From positions 124,001 through 188,000 of the forward strand of contig NZ_JAPYKH010000001.1 in assembly GCF_029623345.1 (NCBI RefSeq): a DNA stretch of 64,000 bases. Direction: 5' to 3'. Positions 48,615-59,238 of this stretch are shown here, piece by piece; position 1 is the first letter of the stretch; every line of letters begins with the position of its first letter. The notes below the pieces were generated by a model, which made no database searches, had not been told where the DNA came from, and worked only from the letters and a program-made list of their open reading frames with translations. Origin of the DNA: Sphingomonas phyllosphaerae. Lineage in GTDB: Bacteria > Pseudomonadota > Alphaproteobacteria > Sphingomonadales > Sphingomonadaceae. Position numbers and translations under genes: made by a program.

Positions 48615-50440
48615 TGGCCACCGATACACCGCTCGACCGCTTCAAGTCCGTGCTCGGCGGCGCCGCGCGCGCGCTCTCCGACGAGGCCGAGGTGGAGCTC
48701 GCCTTCACCGCCGACGCGCCGGCGCAGTCGGGCAAGCACCTGCGCGTGCCGATGCCGGCGCGGACCTTGCCCGCCGACCAGGTCGCCGAGGCGCGCGGCT
48801 TTGCCGACTCGTTCGCGCTGCGGTTGCGCCACCACGACACCGCGCTGCACGCGCGCGGCGCGCCCGACGACGCCACCGCCCGCGGCGTCTACGACGCGAT
48901 CGAGGACGCGCGCGTCGAGGCGCTCGGCAGCCGCGGCTATCAGGGGATCACCGCCAATCTCGCCACCGCGCTCGACGTGCGGCTGCGCGCCGATCCGATC
49001 CTGCGCGCGCGCAACCGCAGCGAGGTGCCGCTCGCCACCGCGCTCGGCCTGATGGTGCGCGAGGCGCTCACCGGCGAGCGCCCGCCAGCGGTGACTGAGC
49101 CCGGCTTGGCGCTGGTCCGCGACTGGGTCGAGCAGCGCGCCGATCTCGCCGCGCTGGCGCTGGCGCTCGACGATCAACGTGCCTTTCAGGGGCTCGCGCG
49201 CAAGCTGCTTGAGGATCTCGAGCTGGTCGAAGGCGATCGCACGCCCGAGGAGAGCGACGAGGGCGGCGACGAGGAAGAGGGCGAGGAGGGGCAGGACACC
49301 GATCAGCCCGACGAGGGCGACGCCGAGGGCAGCGAGGGCGAGTCCGAAGTGGAGGCGCGCGGCCAGCAGCGCGACGACGAGTCGAACGAAGGCGAAAGTG
49401 AGCAGCTCGAGGGCGATGACCTCGACGACGATGCCGAGGGCGAGCCCGGCGACGACGGCGAGGAGGGGATGCAGCCGGTCCGCCCCAACCGCCCCACCGG
49501 CGATCTCGGCCCCGACTTCGACTATCGGGTGTGGACCACCCAGTTCGACGAGGTTATCGCGGCGACCGACCTGTGCGACAGCGACGAGCTGGCGCGGCTG
49601 CGCGGCTACCTCGACCAGCAGCTGGTGCACCTGCAATCGGCGGTGTCGCGACTGGCCAACCGCTTGCAGCGGCGGCTGATGGCGCAGCAGTCGCGCTCGT
49701 GGGACTTCGACCAGGACGAGGGCCTGCTCGACGCTGCGCGGCTGGCGCGCGTGGTGGTCAATCCGACTCAGTCGCTGAGCTACAAGGTGGAGCGCGACAC
49801 CGAGTTCCGCGACACGGTGGTGACGCTGCTGATCGACAATTCGGGCTCGATGCGCGGCCGCCCGATCTCGATCGCGGCGATCAGCGCCGACATCCTGGCG
49901 CGCACGCTCGAGCGCTGCGGCGTCAAGACCGAGATTCTTGGTTTCACCACGCGCGCCTGGAAGGGCGGACAAAGTCGCGAGACCTGGCTCGCCGCTGGCC
50001 GTCCGCCACAGCCCGGCCGTCTCAACGACGTGCGCCACATCGTCTACAAGAAGGCGGACGAGCCGTGGCGGCGCGCCCGCAACGCGCTCGGGCTGATGAT
50101 GCGCGAGGGACTGCTCAAGGAGAATATCGACGGCGAGGCGCTGCTGTGGGCGCATGCGCGGATCGTCGCGCGGCCCGAGGAGCGGCGCATCCTGATGGTG
50201 ATCTCGGACGGCGCGCCGGTCGACGATTCGACGCTGAGCGTCAACACCGGCTCCTACCTGGAGCGCCACCTGCGTCAGGTGATCGGCTGGATCGAGAAGA
50301 AGTCCTCGGTCGAGCTGGTCGCGATCGGCATCGGCCACGACGTCACGCGCTATTACAGCCGCGCCGTGACGATCATGGACGCGGAGCAGCTCGGCGGCAC
50401 GATCATCGAGCAGCTCGCCGCGCTGTTCGACGCCGAGTGA
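48614..50440 (+). CDS. cobT: CobT-like VWA-domain protein
   Basis: 608 residues. The N-terminal part ([53 protein letters not shown]) is characteristic of CobT. A very acidic linker spans about residues 200-285 ([17 protein letters not shown]...). The C-terminal von Willebrand A domain contains the MIDAS motif [15 protein letters not shown] (Asp408) and [14 protein letters not shown]. It partners CobS in an AAA+/VWA complex. Start and stop codons overlap hepT upstream and the RHH gene downstream, so five genes form one translationally coupled chain. Confidence 0.93.
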   Translation: MATDTPLDRFKSVLGGAARALSDEAEVELAFTADAPAQSGKHLRVPMPARTLPADQVAEARGFADSFALRLRHHDTALHARGAPDDATARGVYDAIEDARVEALGSRGYQGITANLATALDVRLRADPILRARNRSEVPLATALGLMVREALTGERPPAVTEPGLALVRDWVEQRADLAALALALDDQRAFQGLARKLLEDLELVEGDRTPEESDEGGDEEEGEEGQDTDQPDEGDAEGSEGESEVEARGQQRDDESNEGESEQLEGDDLDDDAEGEPGDDGEEGMQPVRPNRPTGDLGPDFDYRVWTTQFDEVIAATDLCDSDELARLRGYLDQQLVHLQSAVSRLANRLQRRLMAQQSRSWDFDQDEGLLDAARLARVVVNPTQSLSYKVERDTEFRDTVVTLLIDNSGSMRGRPISIAAISADILARTLERCGVKTEILGFTTRAWKGGQSRETWLAAGRPPQPGRLNDVRHIVYKKADEPWRRARNALGLMMREGLLKENIDGEALLWAHARIVARPEERRILMVISDGAPVDDSTLSVNTGSYLERHLRQVIGWIEKKSSVELVAIGIGHDVTRYYSRAVTIMDAEQLGGTIIEQLAALFDAE

Positions 50441-50697
50441 TCGCGCGCGCGCCGGGGGGCTTCATCGGCCCGGTCAAGCGGTCGATCACGATCGCGGGGC
50501 ACCAGACCTCGATCAGCCTCGAGCCGGTGTTCTGGTCGGCACTCGAGCGCGCCGCGACGGCGCGTCGGCTGCCGCTCTCCGCGCTGGTGGCGCAGGTGGA
50601 CGCGCTCCGCGTGAGCGAGCCTGAGCCGGCAAACCTCGCCAGCGCGCTGCGGACGTGGTTGATGGTCGAGGCGGGAGGCGTCGAGCGAGACGAGTGA
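50437..50697 (+). CDS. Ribbon-helix-helix (RHH_4-type) protein
   Basis: 86 residues; the GTG at 50437 lies in a GTGA overlap with the cobT stop. The core [46 protein letters not shown] and [15 protein letters not shown] matches the RHH_4 family of small alphaproteobacterial proteins, which have an RHH fold but no established target. It may autoregulate the cobS-cobT chain, though the promoter is four genes away. Confidence 0.82.
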   Translation: MIARAPGGFIGPVKRSITIAGHQTSISLEPVFWSALERAATARRLPLSALVAQVDALRVSEPEPANLASALRTWLMVEAGGVERDE

Positions 50698-50718
50698 GCG
50701 CGAGGCGCGCGCGATGTC

Positions 50719-51138
50719 TCAGGTGCTCAGCCACTTGCTCATCAGCACGCGTGGCATGTCCTCGTAGCCGAGCTGCTCGTAGAAGGGCACGACCGTGGCG
50801 TTGGCCTCGCGCACCATGAGCTGCACCTTGACGACGCCTTGAACGCGAAGCCACGCTTCGCCGGCCACGACGATGCTGCTGCCTAGACCCTCGCCGCGGC
50901 GCTCGGGCGCGCACGCGACGTAATAGAGCCATCCGCGATGACCGTCATGGCCGACCATCGCGCTGGCGACGATCAGGTCGTCCGCGTGCGCGACCAGCAC
51001 CGTGGAGGCAGGCCCGCCAATCGCGAAGCGGAAGTCGCTGACGGGATCGTTGTGAGGCGCGACTAGGCCGCAGGCGCGCCAGAGCGCGAGGACCTGGTGT
51101 TCGTCCTCTGCCGTGGCGTCGCGGATGTCGATGGGCAT
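50719..51138 (-). CDS. GNAT-family N-acetyltransferase
   Basis: 139 residues from ATG 51138 (MPIDIRDATAEDEHQVLALWRACGL); a GTG two codons earlier is possible. The acetyl-CoA loop is CAPERRGEGLGSSIVVAGEAWL, followed by VVPFYEQLGYEDMPRVLMSKWL, as in the YpeA subfamily. The substrate is unknown. It converges on the RHH gene with about 20 bases between. Confidence 0.88.
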   Translation of the reverse strand: MPIDIRDATAEDEHQVLALWRACGLVAPHNDPVSDFRFAIGGPASTVLVAHADDLIVASAMVGHDGHRGWLYYVACAPERRGEGLGSSIVVAGEAWLRVQGVVKVQLMVREANATVVPFYEQLGYEDMPRVLMSKWLST

Positions 51139-51355
51139 CGCCACCGTGTAGCCGAGACGCGCCGCTCCCCCAAGCGACGGCGGTCCACGATCACCCCGGC
51201 TTGCCAGCGCGACCGTCTCCGCCTAGGGCGGGCGCAATCGCAAGGACCCGGTGAGAACCCGGGTGGCTCTTCCGGCCGCCGATCCGCCGGACAACACAAC
51301 GCACCGAACTTCTCGCGCCCGCGCTGGCGCCGCGTGCCCTGTTGTGGAATTTTCG

Positions 51356-52870
51356 ATGACTCCTGCCTTCTCAACCTACCGCCGCCAGTGGTTCACTGAC
51401 GGCGTCGCCGCCCGCCGTGACGTGCTCGCGGGCATCGTCGTCGCGCTCGCGCTCATCCCCGAGGCGATCGGCTTCTCGATCATCGCGGGGGTCGACCCGC
51501 GCGTCGGGCTCTATGCCTCGGTCGCGATCGCGATGACGATCGCGCTGATCGGCGGCCGGCCCGGCATGGTCTCCGCCGCCACCGCCGCGGTCGCGGTCGT
51601 GGTCGGGCCGCTCGTGCGCGCGCACGGTGTCGATTATCTGTTCGCGGCGACGATCCTGATGGGGCTGATCCAAATCGCCGCTGGGCTATTGCGGCTGGAA
51701 CTGGTCATGCAGTTCGTCTCGCGCTCGGTCATCACCGGCTTCGTCAACGCGCTCGCGATCCTGATCTTCCTCGCGCAGCTGCCGCAGCTCACCGGCGTGA
51801 GCTGGGCGAGTTACGCGCTGGTCGCGGGTGGGCTCGCGATCATCTACGGGCTGCCGCGGTTGACCCGCGCGGTGCCGTCACCATTGGTCGCGATCTTGGT
51901 CCTCAGCGGGCTCAACGTGGCGCTCGCTCTCCCGGTCGCCACGGTGGGGGACATGGGCCGGCTGCCCGAGGGGCTGCCCAGCTTGGCGCTGCCGCAGGTG
52001 CCGCTCACGCCCGACACGCTGCGGATCATCCTGCCGTATGCGCTGACGATGGCGGCGGTCGGGCTGCTCGAGTCGCTGCTGACCGCGCAGATCGTCGACG
52101 ACATGACCGACACCGAGAGCGACAAGCGCCGCGAGTGCGCGGGGCAGGGCGGCGCCAATATCGTCGCGGCGTTGTTCGGCGGCATGGGCGGCTGCGCGAT
52201 GATCGGTCAGTCGGTGATCAACGTCACCTCGGGTGGGCGCGGGCGATTGTCGACCTTCGTCGCGGGCGCCTTCCTGTTGTTCCTGCTCGCGGTGCTCGGG
52301 CCCTGGGTCGGGCGCGTGCCGATGCCGGCGCTGGTGGCGGTGATGATCATGGTGTCGATTGGCACGTTCAGCTGGAACTCGATCCCCAACTTGCGCCGGC
52401 ACCCGCCGACCTCGTCGGTGGTGATGATGGTGACGGTCGTCGTAGTGGTGGCAACGCGCGACCTCTCGCTCGGCGTGCTGGCCGGCGTGCTGCTGTCGGG
52501 CATCTTCTTCGCGGGCAAGGTGCAGCGGCTGTTCGCGGTGGAGCGCCTCGGGACGGGTGAGCAGGCGACCTATCGCGTGACGGGTGAGATCTTCTTCGCC
52601 TCGGTCGAGCGCTTCACCCGCGCCTTCCAGGCGGAGGACAGCGCGCGCCACGTCACGATCGACGTGGGGGGTGCGCATTTCTGGGACATCTCGGGGATAG
52701 CAGCGCTCGACAAGGTCGTTGCGCGGCTGCGGCGTGACGGCCGCGTCGTCGAGGTGACCGGCTACAACCGCGCCAGCGCCGACCTCGTCGACCGCTTCGC
52801 GCTACACGACAAGACCGGGGTAGAGCTGGGCGTCGTGCCGCACTGCGGAGCCGGAAATCCCTCCTTGTAA
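51356..52870 (+). CDS. SulP-family anion transporter with STAS domain
   Basis: 504 residues. Ten or more hydrophobic segments make up the transmembrane part, with SulP signatures [26 protein letters not shown] and [40 protein letters not shown]-terminal STAS domain (about 410-490) includes [27 protein letters not shown]. These carriers move sulfate, bicarbonate or dicarboxylates; the substrate is not decidable here. The gene stands alone. The 217 bases upstream, back to the GNAT gene, contain no recognisable feature. Confidence 0.93.
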   Translation: MTPAFSTYRRQWFTDGVAARRDVLAGIVVALALIPEAIGFSIIAGVDPRVGLYASVAIAMTIALIGGRPGMVSAATAAVAVVVGPLVRAHGVDYLFAATILMGLIQIAAGLLRLELVMQFVSRSVITGFVNALAILIFLAQLPQLTGVSWASYALVAGGLAIIYGLPRLTRAVPSPLVAILVLSGLNVALALPVATVGDMGRLPEGLPSLALPQVPLTPDTLRIILPYALTMAAVGLLESLLTAQIVDDMTDTESDKRRECAGQGGANIVAALFGGMGGCAMIGQSVINVTSGGRGRLSTFVAGAFLLFLLAVLGPWVGRVPMPALVAVMIMVSIGTFSWNSIPNLRRHPPTSSVVMMVTVVVVVATRDLSLGVLAGVLLSGIFFAGKVQRLFAVERLGTGEQATYRVTGEIFFASVERFTRAFQAEDSARHVTIDVGGAHFWDISGIAALDKVVARLRRDGRVVEVTGYNRASADLVDRFALHDKTGVELGVVPHCGAGNPSL

Positions 52871-52990
52871 GGGGAAGTGGCAGGCGCAGGCCCGACAGAG
52901 GGGTGACGCGGCCGGCGAGGGTCGGTGGACTCACCAGCGCCGACACCCCTCCGTCGCGTTTCGCGCGCCACCTTCCGGTGCAGAAGAGGG
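52871..52990. repeat. Long imperfect inverted repeat between converging sulP and gdh
   Basis: GGGGAAGTGGCAGGCGC and CAGAGGGGTG near the left end are answered by CACCCCTCCG and GCGCGCCACCTTCC further right. The whole gap can fold into one long stem. It sits between two converging genes and may serve as a bidirectional terminator. Confidence 0.55.
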
Positions 52991-53010
52991 ACCTCAGGCG
53001 TCCGCGGCCC

Positions 53011-56000
53011 CTACCGACCCAGCAGCACGCGTGCCTGGCTCGCAATTTGCGCCAGCATCGCCGCGTTCGGCGCCTGTGCGTTGCGCGCGCGGTCGATCAC
53101 CGCGCGGAACTGCGCGACTCGCGTGCCGTTGCGCGCGAGCCAGTCGGCCACCAGCGCCTCCGGATCGCCCGCGCCGCCGCGGCCGAGGAAGTCGAGGCGC
53201 AGCTGCTGAAAGTCGCGCGCCAGCCCGGCGATCAGCAGCCGCTCCCATGGATCGCTCGGCGAAATGCGCGTCGCGGTTGACTGCGCCCAATCCAACCCCA
53301 GCGCCTGGCCAAGCCGGGTGAAGGCGCGCGCCAGCCGGGTCTCCGCGATACCTGCGCGCTCGCCCAGGTCGGCGAGGCCGATCGCGCCGTCCAGTTCGAA
53401 CAGCCGCACTACGCGCGCGGCCAATTCGTGCGGCGCGCCGGCCTGCTCGAGCGTGTCGGCGATGCGGCGCGAGTGCGCGCGTGCCTCGTCGAGCAGCAGC
53501 TCGCCCGCGGCTGCGTCGAGCCGCTCGATCCCGCCCGACAGTCGCGCCAGCACCGCTGAAGGCGGCGTCGCCGGGCCGGTGATCCGCAGCAGGTCGGCGA
53601 CCTGCGAGCGCACGGCCACCGCCACTTCGTCGAACAGCGCGATGCGCCCGCTCTCCGGCATCGCGGTCGTCTCGATCGCCTGCCACAGCGCCGCGAGGCC
53701 GAACTGGCGCTCCACCACGACGAACATTGCCGCGATGTCGGCGAGCGTCGCGCCTTCCTCCTCGGCCAGCTCGAAGGGATGCAGGATGCCGATCCGATTG
53801 ATGATGCGGTTGGCCAGCTTGGTGGCGACGATCTGCGGGCGCAGGCGATGCGCGTCGATCGCCGCGGCGAAGCGCCCGCGCATTGCCGGTGGGAAGGCGG
53901 CGTGAAGGTCTTCCGCCAGCGCCGGGTCATCTCCCAGCGCCGAATGCTCGATCGCGTCCTGCAGCGCGAGCTTGGCGGTGGCGAGCAGCACCGCCAGCTC
54001 GGGGCGGGTGAGCCCGCGCGAGTCGCTGCCGCGGCGGAGCAGGTCGATGTTGCTGCCGAGCCCCTCGACGCGGCGGTCGAGCCGGCCACTCTCCTCGAAC
54101 ACCTCGATCAGGCGGACGTAGCTCGGCAGCGCCTGTACCCCGCCGCCCTCCGCGATCGACAGCGCTAGCGTCTGGAGCCGGTTGTCCTCCAGCACCAGCC
54201 GCGCGACATCGTCGGTCATTGCGCCGAGCAACGCGTTGCGGTCGTCGAACGCCAGTCGGCCCTCGATCATCTCGCGGTTGAGCGCGATCTTGATGTTGAC
54301 CTCATTGTCCGAACAGTCGACGCCCGCCGAATTGTCGATGAAGTCGGTGTTGATCCGGCCCCCCCGCGCGGCGAAGGCGATGCGCGCCGCCTGTGTGACG
54401 CCAAGGTTGGCACCCTCGCCGATCGCGGTGGCGCGCAGCTCCTCGGCGTCGACGCGGAGGCGGTCGTTGGCGGGATCACCGACGGTGGCGTTGTTCTCGG
54501 CCGCGGCCTTCACGTAGGTGCCGATGCCGCCGAACCAGATCAGGTCGACCGGGCTCTTGAGGATCGCCGAGATCAGCGCGGTCGGCTCGAGCCGCTCCGC
54601 GGTGATGCCGAGCGCGGCGCGCACCTCGGGCGAGAGCGGAATCGACTTCATGTCGCGCGCGAACACGCCGCCGCCCGGCGAGATCAGCGCGGTGTCGTAA
54701 TCGGCCCAGCTCGACCGCGGTAGCGCGAACAGGCGATCGCGCTCGGCCCAGCTCGCCGCCGCGTCCGGATCGGGGTCGAGGAAGATATGGCGGTGGTCGA
54801 AGGCGGCGACCAGCCGGATCGCCTCGGACAGCAGCATGCCGTTGCCGAACACGTCGCCCGACATGTCGCCGCAGCCGACGACGCGGATCGGCTGCGTCTG
54901 CACGTCGAGCCCACGCTCGGCGAAGTGGCGCTGCACCGAGACCCAGGCGCCCTTGGCGGTGATCCCCATCGCCTTGTGGTCATAGCCCTGGCTGCCGCCG
55001 CTGGCGAAGGCGTCGCCGAGCCAGAAGCCGCGCTCCAGCGCGATCGCGTTGGCGACGTCGCTGAAGGTCGCGGTGCCCTTGTCGGCGGCGACGACGAAAT
55101 AGGGGTCCTCGCCGTCGTGCACGATTACGCCGTCGGGATGCACTACCTCGCCGCCGACGATGTTGTCGGTGATCGACAGCAGGGTGCGGATGAAGATGCG
55201 ATACGCCTCGGTGCCCTCCGCCAGCCACGCGTCGCGGTTGCCCGGGGCGGGCAATTGCTTGGCGTAGAAGCCGCCCTTGGCGCCGGTCGGCACGATCACT
55301 GCGTTCTTGACGCGTTGCGCCTTCATCAGGCCGAGGATTTCGGTGCGGAAATCATCGCGCCGGTCGGACCAGCGCAGCCCGCCTCGCGCGACCGGGCCGG
55401 CGCGCAGGTGGATGCCCTCGACCCGCGGCGAATAGACCCACACCTCGCGCCACGGCAGCGGCGCGGGCAGGCCGGGGATCTTGGCGCTGTCGAGCTTGAA
55501 CGCCAGCGCCTCGTTCGCCGCCTCGGTATAAGCGTTGGTGCGCAGCGTCGCGTCGATCACCGCGCGGAAGGCGCGCAGGATGCGGTCGTCGTCGATCCCC
55601 GTGACCGCGTCGAGCCCGGCGTCGATCGCGGCGGCAGCGGCCTCGGCGTCGCCGATGCGCGCGGGATCGTGGCGCGCGGCGAACAGGTCGACCAGCGCCT
55701 TGGTCACGCTGCGCGCGCGCGTCAGCGTCTCCACCACCGTGGCCATGCCGTAGCTCATCCCGGCCTGGCGCAGGTAGCGGAACCAGGCGCGGAACAGCAC
55801 CACCGCCGACGGCGACAGGCCGGCCTCGAGCATCAGCCGGTTGAAGCCGTCGTCCTCGGCGCGGCCCTCGAGCACCTGCGCGAGCGCCTCTTGCAGCGTG
55901 TCCGCCGCGGCGAGCACCGCGGGCACGTCGGCGGCGGTCTCCAGCGTGAAGTCGTGGATCGAGGAGCGCTCCTCGTCGGTCAGCCCGGTCGGCATCTCCT

Positions 56001-57639
56001 CGATCACGCGGAAGCCGAAATGTTCGAGCGCGGGCACCGCGTCGGACAGCGCCAGCGGCCCGCCCTGACGATAGACCTTGAGGTGGAGCATGCCGTCACC
56101 ACCAGCGGTGAAGCGCACCTCACGGTCGGCGTCGTCGACCAGATTGGCGATCGCGACGATGTCGCGCGCCGCCTCATCGGGCGTGGCGCCGGTGCGATAG
56201 CGCGGGGGGAAGGCGGCGGCGTGGCGCAGCGCCAGCCGGGCCGCGCGCGCCGGCCCCACCTCGTCGGCAAGCGCCGCTTCGATCGAGGGGGCCCAGCCAC
56301 GCACCATCTTCTCCAGCCGCGCGTCGAGCAGCGCGGCGTCGGGCAGGCGGCCGGCACCGCGCAAATCGATGGTGTAGCGCAGCAGCGCGGTGCGGCTGTC
56401 CTCGACGCTGGTATTCCAGTTGAGGATCTGGCCATTGGCCTCCTCTGCCAGCATCGCGCCGATCGCGACGCGGCGCGCGGTGGTCATCTCGTCTCGCGGC
56501 AGCCAGACGAAGGCGTAGAGGTGGCGCCCGAGCGGGGAGCGCGCCAGCACCAGCTTGGGGCGCGGCCGGTCGGCGAGGCTCATCGCGGTGAGCGCCAGCT
56601 CCTCCATCCCCGCGGCGTCGACGGCGATCATCAGGTCGTGCGGCAGCGTCGCGATCGCGTGGGTCAGCGCCTTGCCGGTATGGCCGGCGGGATCGAAGCC
56701 GAACTTGGCCTCGCTCGCCGCCAGCCGCTGACGCAGCACGGGCACGCTGCGCGGCGGCGCGTTGAGCGCGGCCGAGGTCCACAGCCCGGCGTGGATCGAC
56801 AGGCCCGTCACGTGGCCCGCGGTGGCAAGCGGCACCACCAGCAGGTCGAGCGGGACGCGGCGGTGCACCGGCGAGATCAGGCTCGATTTGAGCAACAACG
56901 GCGCGGCGTTGCCGGCAGTGAAATACTCTACCGCGAGCCGACGCGAGCGCTCCGCGAGCAGCGGCACCTCATGCTCGTTGCGCGCGATGCCGAGCGGCGC
57001 GGCCGGATCGGCGTGGCCATCGACGTGCCAGCGCTCGTGACCGAGCAGCGTGAAGTGACGGTCGAGGAACCAGCGCAGCAGGTTGGCGCCCTCGGGATCG
57101 TGCCCGGTGTCGTCGAGCATGCCCGCGTCGGCGGCGAGCGCGGCCTGCATCTGGCGCCAGTCGCCGACCGCCACGCGCACGTCGCGCAGCAGCCGCTCGA
57201 TCTCGTCGGTCAGCGCGCGACGATCCTTGGCGTCGACGCGCTCGAGCTCGACGTAGATCATCGACTCGGCCTGGCCGCCGGCCTCCTCGATCGCGGTGAG
57301 CGTGCCATTGGCGTCGCGCGAGACGCGGATCACCGGGTGGATCACGCGATCGACCGCGATGTCGCGGTCGCCGATCGCGGCGGCGACCGAGTCGACCAGG
57401 AAGGGCATGTCGTCGTTGACGATGGCAAGCCGCATGCGGCGCCGCGCGCCGTCGCCGGGCAACTGCTCCAGCGCGAGCGCGGCGGTGCCGGGCGCGCGCT
57501 GCGCCGCGGTCTCGGCCAGGAAGGCGGCGGCTTCGGCCTGCTTGTCCTCGCCGAAGCCGGCGATCTCGCCGGGAAGCGCGCGATGGGTGAGCCGCGCCGC
57601 GAGCGCGGCAGACAGTTTCTGCAGAGACTTCTCGACCAT
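53011..57639 (-). CDS. gdhB: NAD-specific glutamate dehydrogenase, large type
   Basis: 1542 residues, the ~180 kDa L-type enzyme. It deaminates glutamate to 2-oxoglutarate with NAD+, mainly catabolically. The start MVEKSLQKLSAALAARL at 57639 is chosen; a 33-residue upstream extension looks non-coding. The long N-terminal regulatory region has ACT-like parts (RMRLAIVNDDMPFLVDSVAAAIGDRDIAVDRVIHPVIRVSRD). The central catalytic part has VYSPRVEGIHLRAGPVARGGLRWSDRRDDFRTEILGLMKAQRVKNAVIVPTGAKGGFYAK and GCGDMSGDVFGNGMLLS. It faces the glnD-PII nitrogen theme at the other end of the window. Confidence 0.95.
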   Translation of the reverse strand: MVEKSLQKLSAALAARLTHRALPGEIAGFGEDKQAEAAAFLAETAAQRAPGTAALALEQLPGDGARRRMRLAIVNDDMPFLVDSVAAAIGDRDIAVDRVIHPVIRVSRDANGTLTAIEEAGGQAESMIYVELERVDAKDRRALTDEIERLLRDVRVAVGDWRQMQAALAADAGMLDDTGHDPEGANLLRWFLDRHFTLLGHERWHVDGHADPAAPLGIARNEHEVPLLAERSRRLAVEYFTAGNAAPLLLKSSLISPVHRRVPLDLLVVPLATAGHVTGLSIHAGLWTSAALNAPPRSVPVLRQRLAASEAKFGFDPAGHTGKALTHAIATLPHDLMIAVDAAGMEELALTAMSLADRPRPKLVLARSPLGRHLYAFVWLPRDEMTTARRVAIGAMLAEEANGQILNWNTSVEDSRTALLRYTIDLRGAGRLPDAALLDARLEKMVRGWAPSIEAALADEVGPARAARLALRHAAAFPPRYRTGATPDEAARDIVAIANLVDDADREVRFTAGGDGMLHLKVYRQGGPLALSDAVPALEHFGFRVIEEMPTGLTDEERSSIHDFTLETAADVPAVLAAADTLQEALAQVLEGRAEDDGFNRLMLEAGLSPSAVVLFRAWFRYLRQAGMSYGMATVVETLTRARSVTKALVDLFAARHDPARIGDAEAAAAAIDAGLDAVTGIDDDRILRAFRAVIDATLRTNAYTEAANEALAFKLDSAKIPGLPAPLPWREVWVYSPRVEGIHLRAGPVARGGLRWSDRRDDFRTEILGLMKAQRVKNAVIVPTGAKGGFYAKQLPAPGNRDAWLAEGTEAYRIFIRTLLSITDNIVGGEVVHPDGVIVHDGEDPYFVVAADKGTATFSDVANAIALERGFWLGDAFASGGSQGYDHKAMGITAKGAWVSVQRHFAERGLDVQTQPIRVVGCGDMSGDVFGNGMLLSEAIRLVAAFDHRHIFLDPDPDAAASWAERDRLFALPRSSWADYDTALISPGGGVFARDMKSIPLSPEVRAALGITAERLEPTALISAILKSPVDLIWFGGIGTYVKAAAENNATVGDPANDRLRVDAEELRATAIGEGANLGVTQAARIAFAARGGRINTDFIDNSAGVDCSDNEVNIKIALNREMIEGRLAFDDRNALLGAMTDDVARLVLEDNRLQTLALSIAEGGGVQALPSYVRLIEVFEESGRLDRRVEGLGSNIDLLRRGSDSRGLTRPELAVLLATAKLALQDAIEHSALGDDPALAEDLHAAFPPAMRGRFAAAIDAHRLRPQIVATKLANRIINRIGILHPFELAEEEGATLADIAAMFVVVERQFGLAALWQAIETTAMPESGRIALFDEVAVAVRSQVADLLRITGPATPPSAVLARLSGGIERLDAAAGELLLDEARAHSRRIADTLEQAGAPHELAARVVRLFELDGAIGLADLGERAGIAETRLARAFTRLGQALGLDWAQSTATRISPSDPWERLLIAGLARDFQQLRLDFLGRGGAGDPEALVADWLARNGTRVAQFRAVIDRARNAQAPNAAMLAQIASQARVLLGR

Positions 57640-57732
57640 GACCCGCGCTATGCGCCGGGCGGCGACGCGGCTCAACCCCGCCGGGGGAAGGAACAGCTGA
57701 TGCGGAGCGAGCAGTCCGTCGCAAATTTCCGG

Positions 57733-57828
57733 CGTCATCCTGAGCTTGTCTCAGGATCCACCGACCCGCCAGCGCGGCTGCCGGCAAGTGTGCCGCACCT
57801 TAAATCCCCAATCGAGTTCGGGATGACG
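57733..57828. repeat. Paired inward palindromic repeat, family E (second copy)
   Basis: CGTCATCCTGAGCTTGTCTC then AGGATCCA at 57733-57760 faces AATCGAGTTCGGGATGACG at 57810-57828. It is related to the pair at 17260-17351. It fills much of the gdh-PAS gap; the rest shows no feature. Confidence 0.65.
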
Positions 57829-57904
57829 GCAGATAGTCAGGCGACGTCTGAAGCGGCTTTGCCCGAGCCTGAGTAGCGATGTCGTGGTCGAGAAAGCGCC
57901 GCCC

Positions 57905-59155
57905 TCAGCCGAGCCGCCGCAGCACCTGCTCCGCCAGCCGGGCATCGTCACTGACGGTCCCGATCACCACGATCCCGCCCGCGACGGCACGGCCGAGCAG
58001 CACCACGGGTTCGCCCTCGGCGAGGCCGCTGTCGAGCGCGAGCTCGGCCAGCGGCGCGCGCGCTGCGATTGCCGGCACCAGCCGCGGCGTAGCACGCGCG
58101 ACCGGCCGGCGCGCGGCGCGCTCGTCGGCGACCACCCGCTTGATCCCGCCCTCGGTTGATTCGAGCAAGCCGGCCAGCTCACCCTCGGCGACGCCGCTGC
58201 GCGCGGCCCAGGCGAGGACCGTCGCCAGCTCGGTCAGCCGCGTCTTGTCGTAATCGGTGCCGAAGATCAGCTTGGCGATCGCGGTCATCGGCGCGCGCGC
58301 CTGCACCTTGATCGCTGCCTCGTCGAGAATCGCGGCGAGTCGCTCGGGAGCATCAGCGGCAGCCAGCGCGAAGTCGTGCGCGCGGCCGAGCGCGCGGTAC
58401 AGCGCGGCGTGGCTGCGCGTCGCGGCGGCGCGCGCCGACGCCGCGCTCTCCCGCGCGGCGGCGAGCCGGTCGTCGAGCGAGGCGGCGGGGGCGGCCTCGG
58501 GCCAGGGCAGTGCGTCGAACTCGGCGTCGGCGTGTGGCCCGTCGGCCCAGGCGGCGGCGGGGACCGGGTCATGGCGCGGCGCCCGCGCCACCGATAGCTC
58601 GCGGTCGAGCGCGGCCTGGTGATCGGCAGTGACCAGCTCCTTCCAGTTGATCACGCCGTAGATGAAGTCGATCGACGCGCCGTCCGAGGAGAAGGGCATC
58701 AGGATGCCGCGGTACAATGTGGCGTGGCCGCGCGTGCCGACGAACTCAGCCTCGAAGCCGATCGGCGCCTGGTTGGCGATGATCTGGAGGTAATGGTCGG
58801 TCAGCCGCGACAGCAGCGAGCGCGCGGGGACGTCGCTGATCCGCGCGATCGTCTGGTCCGCGCCGCACTCGTCACGCAGCGCGCGGCCGATGAACTGGAC
58901 AGACGGGTCGTCCACGCCCGCAGAGAAGTCGAGCAGCACGCTGTTGGCGCCGAAGTCGGCGATGCTGGCAGGCTCGAGGTCGGCAATGGCGGGATAGGGC
59001 CGTTCGCCGAGCAGCGAGACCCAATGATTATAGGCGCGCACGTGCATGCGCCGCTCGTCGCCGCCGATCGCGAGCACCGCCTCGCCGACGCCGCCCTCGG
59101 TCGGGTCGAGGTCATGGCGGAGGTCGTCGTAACCGCGCGGCGTGTCCATGCTCAT
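57905..59155 (-). CDS. PAS-domain protein, unknown function
   Basis: 416 residues. Residues ~30-190 have the pattern of a PAS-type sensor (MHVRAYNHWVSLLGERPYPAIADLEP; NSVLLDFSAGVDDPSVQFIGRALRDECG; GFEAEFVGTRGHATLYRGILMPFSSDGASIDFIYGVINWKEL). Then comes an Ala-rich linker with a helical segment (LDDRLAAARESAASARAAATRSHAALYRALG). The last part (LAKLIFG-like AIAKLIFGTDYDKTRLTELATVLAWA and the final VVLLGRAVAGGIVVIGTVSDDARLAEQVLRRLG) is not familiar. No kinase or GGDEF output domain is visible. It lies upstream of gdh on the same strand. An in-frame ATG at 59149 is possible. Confidence 0.75.
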   Translation of the reverse strand: MSMDTPRGYDDLRHDLDPTEGGVGEAVLAIGGDERRMHVRAYNHWVSLLGERPYPAIADLEPASIADFGANSVLLDFSAGVDDPSVQFIGRALRDECGADQTIARISDVPARSLLSRLTDHYLQIIANQAPIGFEAEFVGTRGHATLYRGILMPFSSDGASIDFIYGVINWKELVTADHQAALDRELSVARAPRHDPVPAAAWADGPHADAEFDALPWPEAAPAASLDDRLAAARESAASARAAATRSHAALYRALGRAHDFALAAADAPERLAAILDEAAIKVQARAPMTAIAKLIFGTDYDKTRLTELATVLAWAARSGVAEGELAGLLESTEGGIKRVVADERAARRPVARATPRLVPAIAARAPLAELALDSGLAEGEPVVLLGRAVAGGIVVIGTVSDDARLAEQVLRRLG

Positions 59156-59238
59156 CGTCCCAGTGAGGCCTGCAGAGTCGGCCTGTCACGCCCGATCTGC
59201 ACCACGGATGGTAAACTCCGCGTAAAGTCCGGAAGCGC

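Noticed and set aside
54787..57876. A plus-strand open frame of over 1000 codons antisense to the glutamate dehydrogenase gene
   Set aside because: Its translation is Arg/Gly/His-rich with no family pattern, and the opposite strand encodes a complete, motif-bearing enzyme. It is a high-GC codon artefact.
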